A stretch of DNA of 64,000 nt from Rhodobacter sp. Its GTDB lineage: Bacteria; Pseudomonadota; Alphaproteobacteria; Rhodobacterales; Rhodobacteraceae. Each line of letters begins with the position of its first letter. Position 1 is the first letter of the stretch. The stretch lies in NCBI GenBank assembly GCA_027489175.1, contig JAIYAE010000033.1, forward strand, positions 124,001 to 188,000, in the 5' to 3' direction. Under the pieces are notes generated by a model. It had not been told where the DNA came from, did no database searches, and saw nothing but the letters and a program-made list of their open reading frames with translations. A program made the translations under genes and the position numbers. This document shows, piece after piece, positions 19,655-30,156 of this stretch.

Positions 19655-19678
19655 CCCGGAGTTTTCAAAAACTGCGGC

Positions 19679-19705
19679 GCGATTTCTTCAAAGAAATCGC
19701 TTTCT
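19679..19705. terminator. Intrinsic terminator between the sec operon and the aldo/keto reductase gene
   Basis: A perfect 10-base stem (GCGATTTCTT / AAGAAATCGC) has a very short CA centre and is followed on the plus strand by TTTCT. It lies just after the Mth938-like gene and abuts the stop codon of the convergent reductase, so it could serve both directions. Confidence 0.75.
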
Positions 19706-20691
19706 CACCACAGATGCTGCACATGCGGGGCCACCAGCCGGGCATAGACCTCGCGCGCGGCGGCCATGACATCCGCGCTGAGCGGGGCCAGGTCAGCGGC
19801 CGCCGCGTTGCCTTGGGCCTGCGCCGGGGATTTCGCGCCCGGGATGACCACGGTCACCGCGTCCTCCATCAGGATCCAGCGCAGGGCGAAGGCCGCCATC
19901 GTGGCCCCTGCAGGGACGAGCGCGCGCAATTCCTCCACCGCCGCCAGCGCCACGTCAAACGGCACGCCCGAGAAGGTCTCGCCCTTGTCGAACGCCTCGC
20001 CGTTGCGGTTGAAGCTGCGGTGGTCATCGGCTGCGAACTGGCTGGCGGCACTCATCTTCCCGGTCAGCAGGCCCGAGGCCAGCGGCACCCGCGCGATCAC
20101 CGCCACATTGCGCGCGAGGGCTTCAGGGAAGAACAGCTCGGCCGGCTTCATCCGGAACATGTTGTAGATGATCTGCACTGACACCACGCCAGGCTGCAGG
20201 ATTGCCACCCGCGCCTCCTCTACCGTCTCGACCGATACGCCATAATCGGCAATCTTGCCCTTGGCCTTGATCGCGTCCAGCGCGGCAAAGACCTCAGTGT
20301 TGGAATAGACCGGGGTCGGCGGGCAATGGAGTTGCACAAGGTCCAAGCGCTCGACGCCAAGGTTGGTCAGCGACCGGTCGATAAAGCCCTCAAGGGCGGC
20401 CCCGGTATAGGCCTCGGCCACATGCGGGTTCAGGCGACGCCCGGCCTTGGTGGCCACAAAGGGCGCATCGCCGCCCCGTTCGGCCAGCACCTCGCGAATG
20501 ATCCGCTCGGACCGGCCATCACCGTAGACATCCGCCGTGTCGATGAAGGTCATGCCCGCGTCTAGCGCCGCATGCAGCGCGGCCTTGGCATCGTCCAGCG
20601 AAACCTCACCCCAGGTGCCGCCAATGGCCCAGGCGCCAAAGCCGAGGCGGGTGGTCATGCGGCCGGTGCGGCCAAAGGGAATCTGTTGCAT
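19705..20691 (-). CDS. Aldo/keto reductase
   Basis: This 328-residue NADPH-dependent oxidoreductase has a (beta/alpha)8 barrel. Visible motifs are GFGAWAIGG, the catalytic FIDTADVYGDGRSE (Asp/Tyr), VATKAGRR with the active-site Lys, and LVQLHCPP carrying the active-site His. Substrate is unknown; family members reduce aldehydes, ketones and sugars. The start is at ATG 20691, close to the divergent ccmA gene. It stands alone on the minus strand between the sec and ccm blocks. Confidence 0.9.
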   Translation of the reverse strand: MQQIPFGRTGRMTTRLGFGAWAIGGTWGEVSLDDAKAALHAALDAGMTFIDTADVYGDGRSERIIREVLAERGGDAPFVATKAGRRLNPHVAEAYTGAALEGFIDRSLTNLGVERLDLVQLHCPPTPVYSNTEVFAALDAIKAKGKIADYGVSVETVEEARVAILQPGVVSVQIIYNMFRMKPAELFFPEALARNVAVIARVPLASGLLTGKMSAASQFAADDHRSFNRNGEAFDKGETFSGVPFDVALAAVEELRALVPAGATMAAFALRWILMEDAVTVVIPGAKSPAQAQGNAAAADLAPLSADVMAAAREVYARLVAPHVQHLW

Positions 20692-20802
20692 TGCGCGCTC
20701 CTGTGACGTCGGGGGAAGACATAGGGTCGCGTGGCGGTGAAGGCCATCACCATTTTTCTGGGCCCCTTTTCGCCGGGACCCGCATCGGATAGGGCTGGGA
20801 CC

Positions 20803-21420
20803 ATGCAGATCGTGGTTGACAATCTGGCCGTGGCGCGGGGCGGGGTGACCGTCCTGCAGGGCGTAAGCTTTGCCGTTCGCCCCGGTCAGGCGCTGATCCT
20901 GCGCGGGCCGAACGGGTCAGGCAAGACGACGCTGCTGCGCACGCTGGCCGGGCTGCAGCCCCCGGTCGGCGGCACCATGGATCTGGCCCCTGAGGCCGCC
21001 GCCTACGGTGCCCATGCTGACGGGCTGAAATCCACCCTGACAGTGCGTGAAAACCTGGCCTTCTGGGCCGCGATCCATGGCACGGATGGGGTTGAGGCCG
21101 CCATGACCGGCATGGATGTCGCAAGCCTTGCCCATCGCCGTGCTTCGGAACTGTCGGCCGGCCAGAAGCGCCGCCTTGGCCTTGCGCGCCTTTTGGTCAC
21201 CGGCCGCCCGGTCTGGCTGCTGGATGAGCCGACGGTCAGCCTTGACGTCGCTTCCGTCACGCTTTTCGCGGGCGTCGTGCGCCAGCATCTCGCCGGTGGC
21301 GGCCTTGCGATCATCGCCACCCATGTCGATCTTGGCCTGCCCGAGGCGGCAGAGCTAGACCTGACCCCCTACCGCGCCCGCATCCTGGCGCGCGACGGCT
21401 TTGATGAGGCCTTTGCATGA
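20803..21420 (+). CDS. ccmA: Heme exporter ATP-binding protein CcmA
   Basis: This 205-residue ABC ATPase of cytochrome c maturation has Walker [12 protein letters not shown], signature ELSAGQKRR and Walker [12 protein letters not shown]. With CcmB and CcmC it drives release of holo-CcmE during periplasmic heme attachment. The start is placed at ATG 20803, where the family similarity begins; the reading frame is open to 20731. The LSAGQ form of the signature is normal for CcmA. ccmB follows after 76 bases that contain a repeat element. Confidence 0.93.
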   Translation: MQIVVDNLAVARGGVTVLQGVSFAVRPGQALILRGPNGSGKTTLLRTLAGLQPPVGGTMDLAPEAAAYGAHADGLKSTLTVRENLAFWAAIHGTDGVEAAMTGMDVASLAHRRASELSAGQKRRLGLARLLVTGRPVWLLDEPTVSLDVASVTLFAGVVRQHLAGGGLAIIATHVDLGLPEAAELDLTPYRARILARDGFDEAFA

Positions 21421-21444
21421 TCCGGTGCACTTTTGGCCGCTGTA

Positions 21445-21476
21445 GAAGCCTCCGGCGGGAGTATTTGGAAAAAGAG
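21445..21476. repeat. Short intergenic repeat, GCCTCCGGCGGGAGTATTT type
   Basis: The ccmA-ccmB interval contains a CTCCGGCGGGAG dyad followed by TATTTGGAAAAAG. The complement begins CCAAATACTCC, which is close to CCAAATATCC at 57001. Elements of this form are, to my recollection, scattered through Rhodobacteraceae genomes. Copy number here cannot be counted from one window. Confidence 0.45.
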
Positions 21477-21496
21477 CAACCCCGGGGGGCCTTCCC

Positions 21497-22153
21497 ATGA
21501 AGGCGCTGTTGTTGCGCGATCTGCGGCTGGCGATCCGGTCGGGTGGGGGCTTCGGGCTGGGCCTTGCCTTCTTCTTTCTGCTGGCGATCCTGGTGCCATT
21601 GGGTGTTGGCCCCGAGGGCGGCACCCTTGGCCGTATCGCGCCGGGCATCCTCTGGGTGGGGGCGCTTCTGGCCTGTTTGCTGTCGCTCGACCGCATCTTC
21701 GCGCTGGATTTCGAGGACGGCTCGCTTGACCTTCTGGCCACCGCGCCAATCCCGCTGGAGGCGGTGGTGGCCTTGAAGGCGCTGGCGCATTGGCTGGTCA
21801 CGGGGTTGCCGCTGACGCTGCTGGCGCCAGGGCTTGGGGTGCTGTTGAACTTGCCGCCGGCGGGCTATGGCTGGCTGGTGCTTAGCCTTCTCCTCGGCAC
21901 TCCGGCCCTGTCGGTGATCGGGGCCTTCGGCGCGGCGCTGGTGGTGGGGCTGCGGCGCGGGGGCCTTCTCCTCAGCCTTCTGGTCCTGCCGCTTTATGTG
22001 CCCACCCTGATCTTCGGGGCTGAGGTGGTGCGGCGCGGCACCGAAGGCATGGCGCTGGCCACACCGCTTGCGCTGATGGCGGGGATCAGTCTCGGGGCGG
22101 CGGCTTTGCTGCCATTTGCAGCGGCGGCAGCGCTCCGCGTCAATTTGCGCTAG
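21497..22153 (+). CDS. ccmB: Heme exporter membrane protein CcmB
   Basis: This 218-residue protein has about six membrane helices. The opening MKALLLRDLRLAIRSGGGFG and the segment LDRIFALDFEDGSLDLL are typical of CcmB. It forms the CcmABCD complex with the ATPase CcmA and the heme-handling CcmC. It lies in the order ccmA-ccmB-ccmC-ccmD-ccmG, all on the plus strand. Confidence 0.95.
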   Translation: MKALLLRDLRLAIRSGGGFGLGLAFFFLLAILVPLGVGPEGGTLGRIAPGILWVGALLACLLSLDRIFALDFEDGSLDLLATAPIPLEAVVALKALAHWLVTGLPLTLLAPGLGVLLNLPPAGYGWLVLSLLLGTPALSVIGAFGAALVVGLRRGGLLLSLLVLPLYVPTLIFGAEVVRRGTEGMALATPLALMAGISLGAAALLPFAAAAALRVNLR

Positions 22154-22208
22154 ACCGTCGCGTGAAGGTGAGTTGAGGCTGCGGCGAAGAAACGGTAGGC
22201 GAGGGGCC

Positions 22209-22937
22209 ATGTCGATCTGGGAATATGCCAATCCGAAGCGGGTCATGCAGTCCTCGGCCTGGGTTTTGCCCTGGGCGATTGGGTTGACCGTCCTGTGCCT
22301 CGTCGTCGGGCTGGTCTGGGGATTTTTCTTCACGCCTGACGACTACAAGCAGGGCTCCACCGTGAAGATCATCTACCTGCATGTGCCGTCAGCGATGATG
22401 GCGATCAACGCCTGGGTGATGATGCTGGTGGCAAGCTTGATCTGGATTGTCCGGCGGCACCATGTGAGTGCTCTGGCGGCCAAGGCGGCAGCACCGGTGG
22501 GGCTTACCTTCACGCTGATTGCGTTGGCGACCGGTGCGCTTTGGGGTCAGCCGATGTGGGGCACCTGGTGGGCCTGGGACCCGCGCCTGACCGCTTTCCT
22601 GATCCTGACCCTGTTCTACTTCGGCTATATCGCGCTGTGGGCCGCGATCGAGAACCCCGATACCGCCGCCGATCTGACCGCGATCCTGTGCCTGGTCGGG
22701 TCGGTCTTCGCGCTTTTGTCGCGCTATGCGGTGAACTTCTGGAACCAGGGGCTGCATCAGGGCGCGACGCTCAGCCTTGATAAGGAAGAGAACATCTCCG
22801 ACGTGTTCTGGCTGCCGCTTCTGGTCTGTATCGCGGGGTTCGTGCTGTTGTTCGTGACGCTGGTCCTGATGCGTACCCGGACCGAGATTCGCGCCCGGCG
22901 CCTGCAGGCGCTTCTGGCGCGGGAAAGGGTGGCGTGA
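22209..22937 (+). CDS. ccmC: Heme-handling protein CcmC
   Basis: This 242-residue, six-helix protein carries the tryptophan-rich WD motif WGQPMWGTWWAWDPRLT. Conserved His residues in YLHVPSAMMA and NQGLHQGATL are expected to be the heme ligands. CcmC attaches heme to CcmE. The ATG at 22209 opens the family N-terminus MSIWEYANP. Its stop overlaps the ccmD start (TGATG at 22935-22939), indicating translational coupling. Confidence 0.97.
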   Translation: MSIWEYANPKRVMQSSAWVLPWAIGLTVLCLVVGLVWGFFFTPDDYKQGSTVKIIYLHVPSAMMAINAWVMMLVASLIWIVRRHHVSALAAKAAAPVGLTFTLIALATGALWGQPMWGTWWAWDPRLTAFLILTLFYFGYIALWAAIENPDTAADLTAILCLVGSVFALLSRYAVNFWNQGLHQGATLSLDKEENISDVFWLPLLVCIAGFVLLFVTLVLMRTRTEIRARRLQALLARERVA

Positions 22938-23098
22938 TGCTGCCGGATCTGGGGAAGTACAGTTTCGCGGTGCTGGGGTCCTATGCGGCTACGGTCATCC
23001 TGATTGCAGCGCTGGTGGCGCTGTCCTTTTGGCAACGGGCGCGGGTCAAGCGCGCCTTGACCGAGGTCGAGGCACGGCAGGGGAAGAATGATGGTTAG
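22937..23098 (+). CDS. ccmD: Heme exporter protein CcmD
   Basis: This is a 53-residue single-helix protein beginning MLPDLGKYSFAVLGSYAAT. The membrane helix covers residues ~14-32 and a basic, charged tail follows (RARVKRALTEVEARQ). CcmD is a small subunit that keeps CcmC-CcmE-heme associated. It overlaps ccmC by one base and ccmG by eleven. Size and position are decisive for the assignment. Confidence 0.9.
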   Translation: MLPDLGKYSFAVLGSYAATVILIAALVALSFWQRARVKRALTEVEARQGKNDG

Positions 23099-23627
23099 AT
23101 TGCTTCTAGTGCTGCCTGTCGTCCTGTTTCTGGGGCTGGCGGCGACCTTCTACGTTGGCATGTACCGCGAGGGGGCCGGTGAGTTGCGCTCGGTCTTTCT
23201 GGGACGTGAAGCGCCGGTTCTGCCAGCGACCGGCCTGCTGGGCCTGCCGCTGCTCACCGATGCCGACCTGCGCACGGGCGAGGTGACGGTGCTGAACTTC
23301 TGGGCCAGCTGGTGCCCGCCCTGCCGGGCCGAACATCCCGTCCTGCTGGATATGGCCGAACGCGGCATTCGCGTGGCGGGCGTCAACATGATGGATGACG
23401 ATGCCAAGGCCGTCGCCTACCTGGCCGAGGATGGCAATCCGTTCTTCGGCGTGGCAACTGATCCGGACGGTCGGAACCGGGTGGAATGGGGCGTCACCGC
23501 TCCGCCCGAAACCTTCATCCTCGCCGGTGACGGCACCGTCCTTTTCCGCTTCGTAGGCCCCTTGGTCGGCACCGACTATGAGACACGCTTCGTGCCTGAG
23601 CTGGAAAAGGCCTTGGCAGGGCAGTAG
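23088..23627 (+). CDS. ccmG: Periplasmic thiol:disulfide oxidoreductase CcmG (DsbE)
   Basis: This 179-residue thioredoxin-like protein has an N-terminal membrane anchor (residues ~5-25) and the active site WASWCPPC with Cys76 and Cys79. The GVTAPPETF segment provides the cis-Pro region specific to CcmG. It keeps apocytochrome c cysteines reduced for heme attachment. The start at ATG 23088 overlaps ccmD; a second ATG follows directly. ccmE, ccmF and ccmH are not in the window. Confidence 0.95.
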   Translation: MMVRLLLVLPVVLFLGLAATFYVGMYREGAGELRSVFLGREAPVLPATGLLGLPLLTDADLRTGEVTVLNFWASWCPPCRAEHPVLLDMAERGIRVAGVNMMDDDAKAVAYLAEDGNPFFGVATDPDGRNRVEWGVTAPPETFILAGDGTVLFRFVGPLVGTDYETRFVPELEKALAGQ

Positions 23628-23631
23628 CCCG

Positions 23632-23790
23632 TCAGGCCAGGATCAGAACCAGGCCAAAAGCGGCGATCACCAGAAACTCCCCCAAGGGAAGCGCGCTTGA
23701 CCAGGTAAGGCGTGGAGGACGCGCCGCCTGGACCAGGCGCAGGGGAGCATGGTCCCGCTGTGGGGCAAAATGGGGGTAGGGGTTCTGCAT
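23632..23790 (-). CDS. Small single-helix membrane protein
   Basis: A 52-residue reading frame begins MQNPYPHFAPQRDHAPL and ends in a hydrophobic helix, EFLVIAAFGLVLILA, directly at the C-terminus. An AGAAGG Shine-Dalgarno is eight bases before the ATG at 23790. The tail-anchored layout, good ribosome binding site and clean position between ccmG (convergent) and acnA support a real small gene. I know no family for it. Function is unknown. Confidence 0.5.
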   Translation of the reverse strand: MQNPYPHFAPQRDHAPLRLVQAARPPRLTWSSALPLGEFLVIAAFGLVLILA

Positions 23791-23851
23791 CGGCTGCACC
23801 TTCTGTGCTATGAACTGCCGACAATCTGCCACACGAATCCCAACAAATGCT

Positions 23852-23879
23852 GAAGGCCCGGGGGTAAGCCCGGGCCTTC
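23852..23879 (-). terminator. Terminator hairpin downstream of acnA
   Basis: A perfect 11-base stem (GAAGGCCCGGG / CCCGGGCCTTC) with a six-base loop lies 24 bases beyond the acnA stop. On the minus strand it is followed by a moderately T-rich stretch (GCATTTGTTG). Confidence 0.75.
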
Positions 23880-23903
23880 GCAACAAGCAGAACTGGCTAT
23901 CGA

Positions 23904-26669
<2,766 letters not shown>

Positions 26670-26700
26670 CTTCTGGCTCCTGAAGGAAGGCGGCTGAACG

Positions 26701-26722
26701 GCATTGTATGCAATTGTATGCC
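26701..26722. promoter_or_regulatory. Operator-like repeat upstream of acnA (ATTGTATG x2)
   Basis: ATTGTATG occurs at 26703-26710 and again at 26713-26720, exactly ten bases apart (one helical turn). The first copy with its flank reads ATTGTATGCAAT, a near-perfect dyad that resembles GntR/FadR-type sites of the ATTGTATACAAT form. It is 34 bases outside the acnA start and about 130 before the DUF1223 gene. The binding protein is unknown. Confidence 0.5.
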
Positions 26723-26849
26723 GAAAATCCAGCCCCTGATGACGGGTTTTTTAGGCGATATGTCAGGTCTCTCGCAAAACCTTGATTGGCTCGTGCGCAT
26801 GGGGGTCCCTATAACAGGCTTCGGGGATAACAGGGTCAGGATACGCGCC

Positions 26850-27545
26850 ATGCGTCAACTCGTCAGTGCCGCTTGCGGCTTATGGGCGGCTTTCGCTGCC
26901 CCGGTGATGGCAGAGCCTGTCGTGGTGGTCGAACTTTACACCTCGCAAGGTTGCTCTTCCTGTCCGCCGGCTGATGAGTTTGTGGCGATGCTGGCGTCTG
27001 ACCCGCGAATCCTGCCCCTCGCGCTGCATGTTGATTACTGGGACTACATCGGTTGGGCTGACAAGTTTGCGCAAGCCAAGTTCACCGACCGCCAACGCGC
27101 CTATGCCAAGGCGATCGGCAGCCGCACGATCTATACCCCGCAGCTGATCATCGGCGGCCAGCACCGGATTGAAGGCTACTCGCCCGAAGAAACCGCCGCC
27201 CGCCTGCAGGAACACCTTGCCGCCGGGTCGACCGTGACCCTGACCGTCACGCGTGAGGGCGACCGTCTGGTGATCCGCGCCGAGGCTGACCCGCCGCTGG
27301 ACGAAACCGTGCGCGTGCAACTGATCCGCTACACGCCCGAAGAAACCGTGACGATCGAGCGGGGCGAGAACGCCGGCAAGACAATCACCTACCACAACAT
27401 TGTCACGTCCTGGGAGGGTCTGGGCGAATGGCAGGCCAATGCCCCGCTTGAGCTGACGGCCCCCTTCGGCGGTGACCAGCCCGGCGCGGTGATCCTGCAA
27501 ACCGCCGGGCCGGCCGAGATTCTGGCCGCCGCCCGCATCGACTGA
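26850..27545 (+). CDS. DUF1223 thioredoxin-like exported protein
   Basis: This 231-residue protein has a signal peptide ending in APVMA, followed by VVVVELYTSQGCSSCPPAD, the DUF1223 hallmark with a CxxC thiol pair. HVDYWDYIGWADKFA and YTPQLIIGGQH are further conserved segments. The fold is predicted to be thioredoxin-like and periplasmic. A redox role is inferred; no substrate is known. The ATG at 26850 is chosen because it starts the signal peptide. Confidence 0.88.
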   Translation: MRQLVSAACGLWAAFAAPVMAEPVVVVELYTSQGCSSCPPADEFVAMLASDPRILPLALHVDYWDYIGWADKFAQAKFTDRQRAYAKAIGSRTIYTPQLIIGGQHRIEGYSPEETAARLQEHLAAGSTVTLTVTREGDRLVIRAEADPPLDETVRVQLIRYTPEETVTIERGENAGKTITYHNIVTSWEGLGEWQANAPLELTAPFGGDQPGAVILQTAGPAEILAAARID

Positions 27546-27554
27546 CAGCTGCCC

Positions 27555-28439
27555 TCAGCCCTGGCCGGTGTTTTTCCAGCGCCGGTGAATCCAGAACCAC
27601 TGGTCAAGGTTCTGGCGCACCAGACGCTCCAGACTGTCGTTCAACGCTTGGGTCATCGCTTCGGGTGTGCCTTCCGCGATCGGCGCCTCGACGATGATAT
27701 CGAAGGACAAGCCGTCCGCCTTGCGCACCGCATAGGTCGGGACCAAAAGCGCATTGTACTTCAAGGCAAGGTCCGCCGCGGACAAGGCGGTCAGCGCGGG
27801 GCGGCCGAAAAACGTCAGCTCTTCGCCGTGGCGCATATGCTGGTCGACCAGCATCCCCAGCATGCCACCCGCCCGCAGATGCCGCACCATATCGGCCAGC
27901 CCGGCCCGCCCGCGCGGGAATAGCGGCTTGCCGATCCCCGAAATCGCCCGCACGTAGTGATCGTTGAAATAGGGGTTCGCCATCGGCATATAAAGCGCCC
28001 CAACCCGGTACCCCCGCGCAATCAGCGCTGCCCGGCTGGCGTCATAATTCCCGAAATGCCCTGTCACCAGGATCACCGGGCGCTTGGCCTGATGCGCCGC
28101 CTCCAGCGCGGCCACGCCAGCACCCGTAAGGGGGTGACGCACCGCCTGGGCCACGAATTCCGCGCCCGAATAGATTTCGATCACCGTGCGGCCCACGTTG
28201 TCCGGCACCGACCGCAGGATGCGCGCCACCTCGGCCTCGGGCAGATCGGGCAGCACCAGGGCCAGGTTCTCGCGGATCCGCCGCCGGTAGCCCGCCACCG
28301 GCGCAATCACCCGTGACAGGACCCAACCGCACAGGGGCACCCGCCAGCGATAGGGCAGGCGCAACAGAAGCCAGATCAGGCCCCGCAATGCGCGGTCCTG
28401 CAGCCAGTGTCTCAGGTTGAACGGGGTCGGGTCTGCCAT
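27555..28439 (-). CDS. LpxL/HtrB-family lysophospholipid acyltransferase
   Basis: This 294-residue inner-membrane protein has an N-terminal amphipathic/hydrophobic segment and the acyltransferase motif HFGNYD (HX4D). GMLVDQHMRHGEELTFFG and FWIHRRWK near the C-terminus are typical of lipid A late acyltransferases. It probably transfers a secondary acyl chain during lipid A synthesis. Separated by 14 bases from the upstream EamA transporter gene and convergent with the DUF1223 gene. Confidence 0.9.
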   Translation of the reverse strand: MADPTPFNLRHWLQDRALRGLIWLLLRLPYRWRVPLCGWVLSRVIAPVAGYRRRIRENLALVLPDLPEAEVARILRSVPDNVGRTVIEIYSGAEFVAQAVRHPLTGAGVAALEAAHQAKRPVILVTGHFGNYDASRAALIARGYRVGALYMPMANPYFNDHYVRAISGIGKPLFPRGRAGLADMVRHLRAGGMLGMLVDQHMRHGEELTFFGRPALTALSAADLALKYNALLVPTYAVRKADGLSFDIIVEAPIAEGTPEAMTQALNDSLERLVRQNLDQWFWIHRRWKNTGQG

Positions 28440-28453
28440 GACTCAGCTTTGGC

Positions 28454-29329
28454 TCAGGTCTTGCGGGCGGCTTGCGTTTCGCGATGCCACACATAGAGAC
28501 CCGCCCCCACGATCACAAGCGCACCCAGCACGGTCCAGCCGTCCGGCCATTGGTCATAAAGCACGACCCCCCAAAACGTGGCAAAGATGATCCCCAGATA
28601 GGCGAAAGGTGCCACGATCGCCGCCTCGGTCATCGAAAAGCTGCGGATGATGCACAGTTGTGCCCCGGTGCCCAGAAACCCGACCAGCGTGAACAGCAGA
28701 AGGTCCGGCCCTGACACCGGCACCCAGACAAAGGGCAAGGCCAGCGCCGATACCACCGTCCCGAAAATCGACGCATGCAGCAGCGAGGTCCAGACCGGCT
28801 CTTTCGGGCCGACATACCGCGTCAAAAGCGCGTTCCCGGTATAGCATACCGCCGCCCCCAGCGGCAAAAGCGCCCAAGGGCTGAAGACGCCCAGGCCCGG
28901 CCGCAGGATGATCAACGCTCCGATCAGCGCCACCACCACCCCGGCAATCCGCCGTGGCCCCAGCTTTTCCCCCAGAAAAAGCGCCGCCCCGAGCGTGATC
29001 AGCACCGGGTTGATGTCGGTCAGCGCGGTCGCTTCGGCAAGCCCGACATGCGGCAAGGACAGGAAGAACAGCCCCGTCGCCCCAAGCTGGCAAGCCGAGC
29101 GTGCCATGTGCAATCCAGGAAAGCGCGTGCGCAACAACACCGGCGCGCGCCGGTTCAGCAGGATCATCACAATCATCAGCTGACCGGCAAAGCGCGCCCA
29201 AACAACCTGCGGCGCAGGGTAACGCTCGATCAGGCCCTTGGCCGTGGCATCCATCGCGGTGAAGAGAAGGATCGCGAGGATCATCAAAAGGATCCCGCGC
29301 GTGGGGTTTGAAGGGGGGGCTACATGCAT
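28454..29329 (-). CDS. EamA/DMT-family transporter
   Basis: This 291-residue protein has ten predicted helices in two EamA repeats. RFAGQLMIVMILL and ALTDINPVLITLGAALFLGE lie in the first half; FGTVVSALALPFVWV and APFAYLGIIFATFWGVVLY lie in the second. Members export metabolites or act as drug/amino-acid exporters; substrate is unknown. The start is placed at ATG 29329 (MHVAPP). It is probably co-transcribed with the acyltransferase gene. Confidence 0.88.
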   Translation of the reverse strand: MHVAPPSNPTRGILLMILAILLFTAMDATAKGLIERYPAPQVVWARFAGQLMIVMILLNRRAPVLLRTRFPGLHMARSACQLGATGLFFLSLPHVGLAEATALTDINPVLITLGAALFLGEKLGPRRIAGVVVALIGALIILRPGLGVFSPWALLPLGAAVCYTGNALLTRYVGPKEPVWTSLLHASIFGTVVSALALPFVWVPVSGPDLLLFTLVGFLGTGAQLCIIRSFSMTEAAIVAPFAYLGIIFATFWGVVLYDQWPDGWTVLGALVIVGAGLYVWHRETQAARKT

Positions 29330-29497
29330 CCGCGCCACGCTAGGGGGCCGGGGCCGGGGCGGCAAGGGGGGAAAGGCAACCGGCACGGTTCACGGGAACC
29401 TCACGCAGTGTTGAGAGGTCAGGTTAACCAGACGTTGTCGTCAGGTCGAACCTCCAGTATCCCGCGTCGGATTAGATTGCATTTTCAGGAGATTAGC

Positions 29498-30076
29498 ATG
29501 AAGACCCTCGCCGCTTTCATCGTCGCTTGTGCCCTGTCCGGCCAAGCCATTGCAGGTGGAATGACCGAAGTCGTGCCCGAGGCCCCCGTTGCCCCGGCCG
29601 CGCAACCCGCCCCAGCTTTTGACTGGACCGGGTTCTATTCCGGGATCAGCGTCACCGACGGGACCGTCATCGTTGGAGACGAATTCAACACCTCCGGCTT
29701 CGGCTTTCAGGCAGGATACCTGCATGACCTGGGGACATTTGTAGTGGGTGGGGAACTTGCCTATTCCGATGGCGAACTTGAGGATACTGCCGCTGACATC
29801 ACTTCCACCCGGCTGAAGCTGATCGGGGCCGTCGATGCGGGCCGGTTCCTGCCCTATGCCTTCGTCGGTGTCTCGGACGTTGAAGCCACCAACGGCTTCA
29901 CCTCGATTTCCGACACGGTCACCAACTATGGCCTTGGCGCGCGTTATGCCTTCGGGGCCGATGGTCGGTTCGTGGGCGGCCTTGAATACATCGTCGAGGA
30001 CAAGTCGAACTTTGCCAATACGGGCTTTGACCTTGACCGGGATGAGTTTTCGCTGCGCTTCGACTACCGTTTCTGA
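29498..30076 (+). CDS. Outer-membrane beta-barrel protein (Omp25/31-like)
   Basis: This 192-residue protein has a signal peptide (cleavage after AIA) and a short Pro/Ala linker. An eight-stranded barrel then begins with the characteristic FDWTGFYSGI and ends in an aromatic residue, FDYRF, recognised by BamA. AGGAGA is seven bases before the ATG. This family is abundant in alphaproteobacterial outer membranes. A convergent hairpin follows its stop. Confidence 0.88.
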   Translation: MKTLAAFIVACALSGQAIAGGMTEVVPEAPVAPAAQPAPAFDWTGFYSGISVTDGTVIVGDEFNTSGFGFQAGYLHDLGTFVVGGELAYSDGELEDTAADITSTRLKLIGAVDAGRFLPYAFVGVSDVEATNGFTSISDTVTNYGLGARYAFGADGRFVGGLEYIVEDKSNFANTGFDLDRDEFSLRFDYRF

Positions 30077-30092
30077 CCGGGTCTGACCCCAC

Positions 30093-30118
30093 GGATGGTG
30101 CGACCCGTCGCGCCATCC
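30093..30118. terminator. Convergent hairpin after the outer-membrane protein gene
   Basis: An 11-base stem (GGATGGTGCGA / TCGCGCCATCC, one G-U pair) with a CCCG loop lies 17 bases after the barrel-gene stop and before fliG on the other strand. No clear T-run follows, so termination is likely but not certain. Confidence 0.5.
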
Positions 30119-30156
30119 TGCCCCTATCTGCGGCTTGGCAGAAAGGTTTCCCGGGA

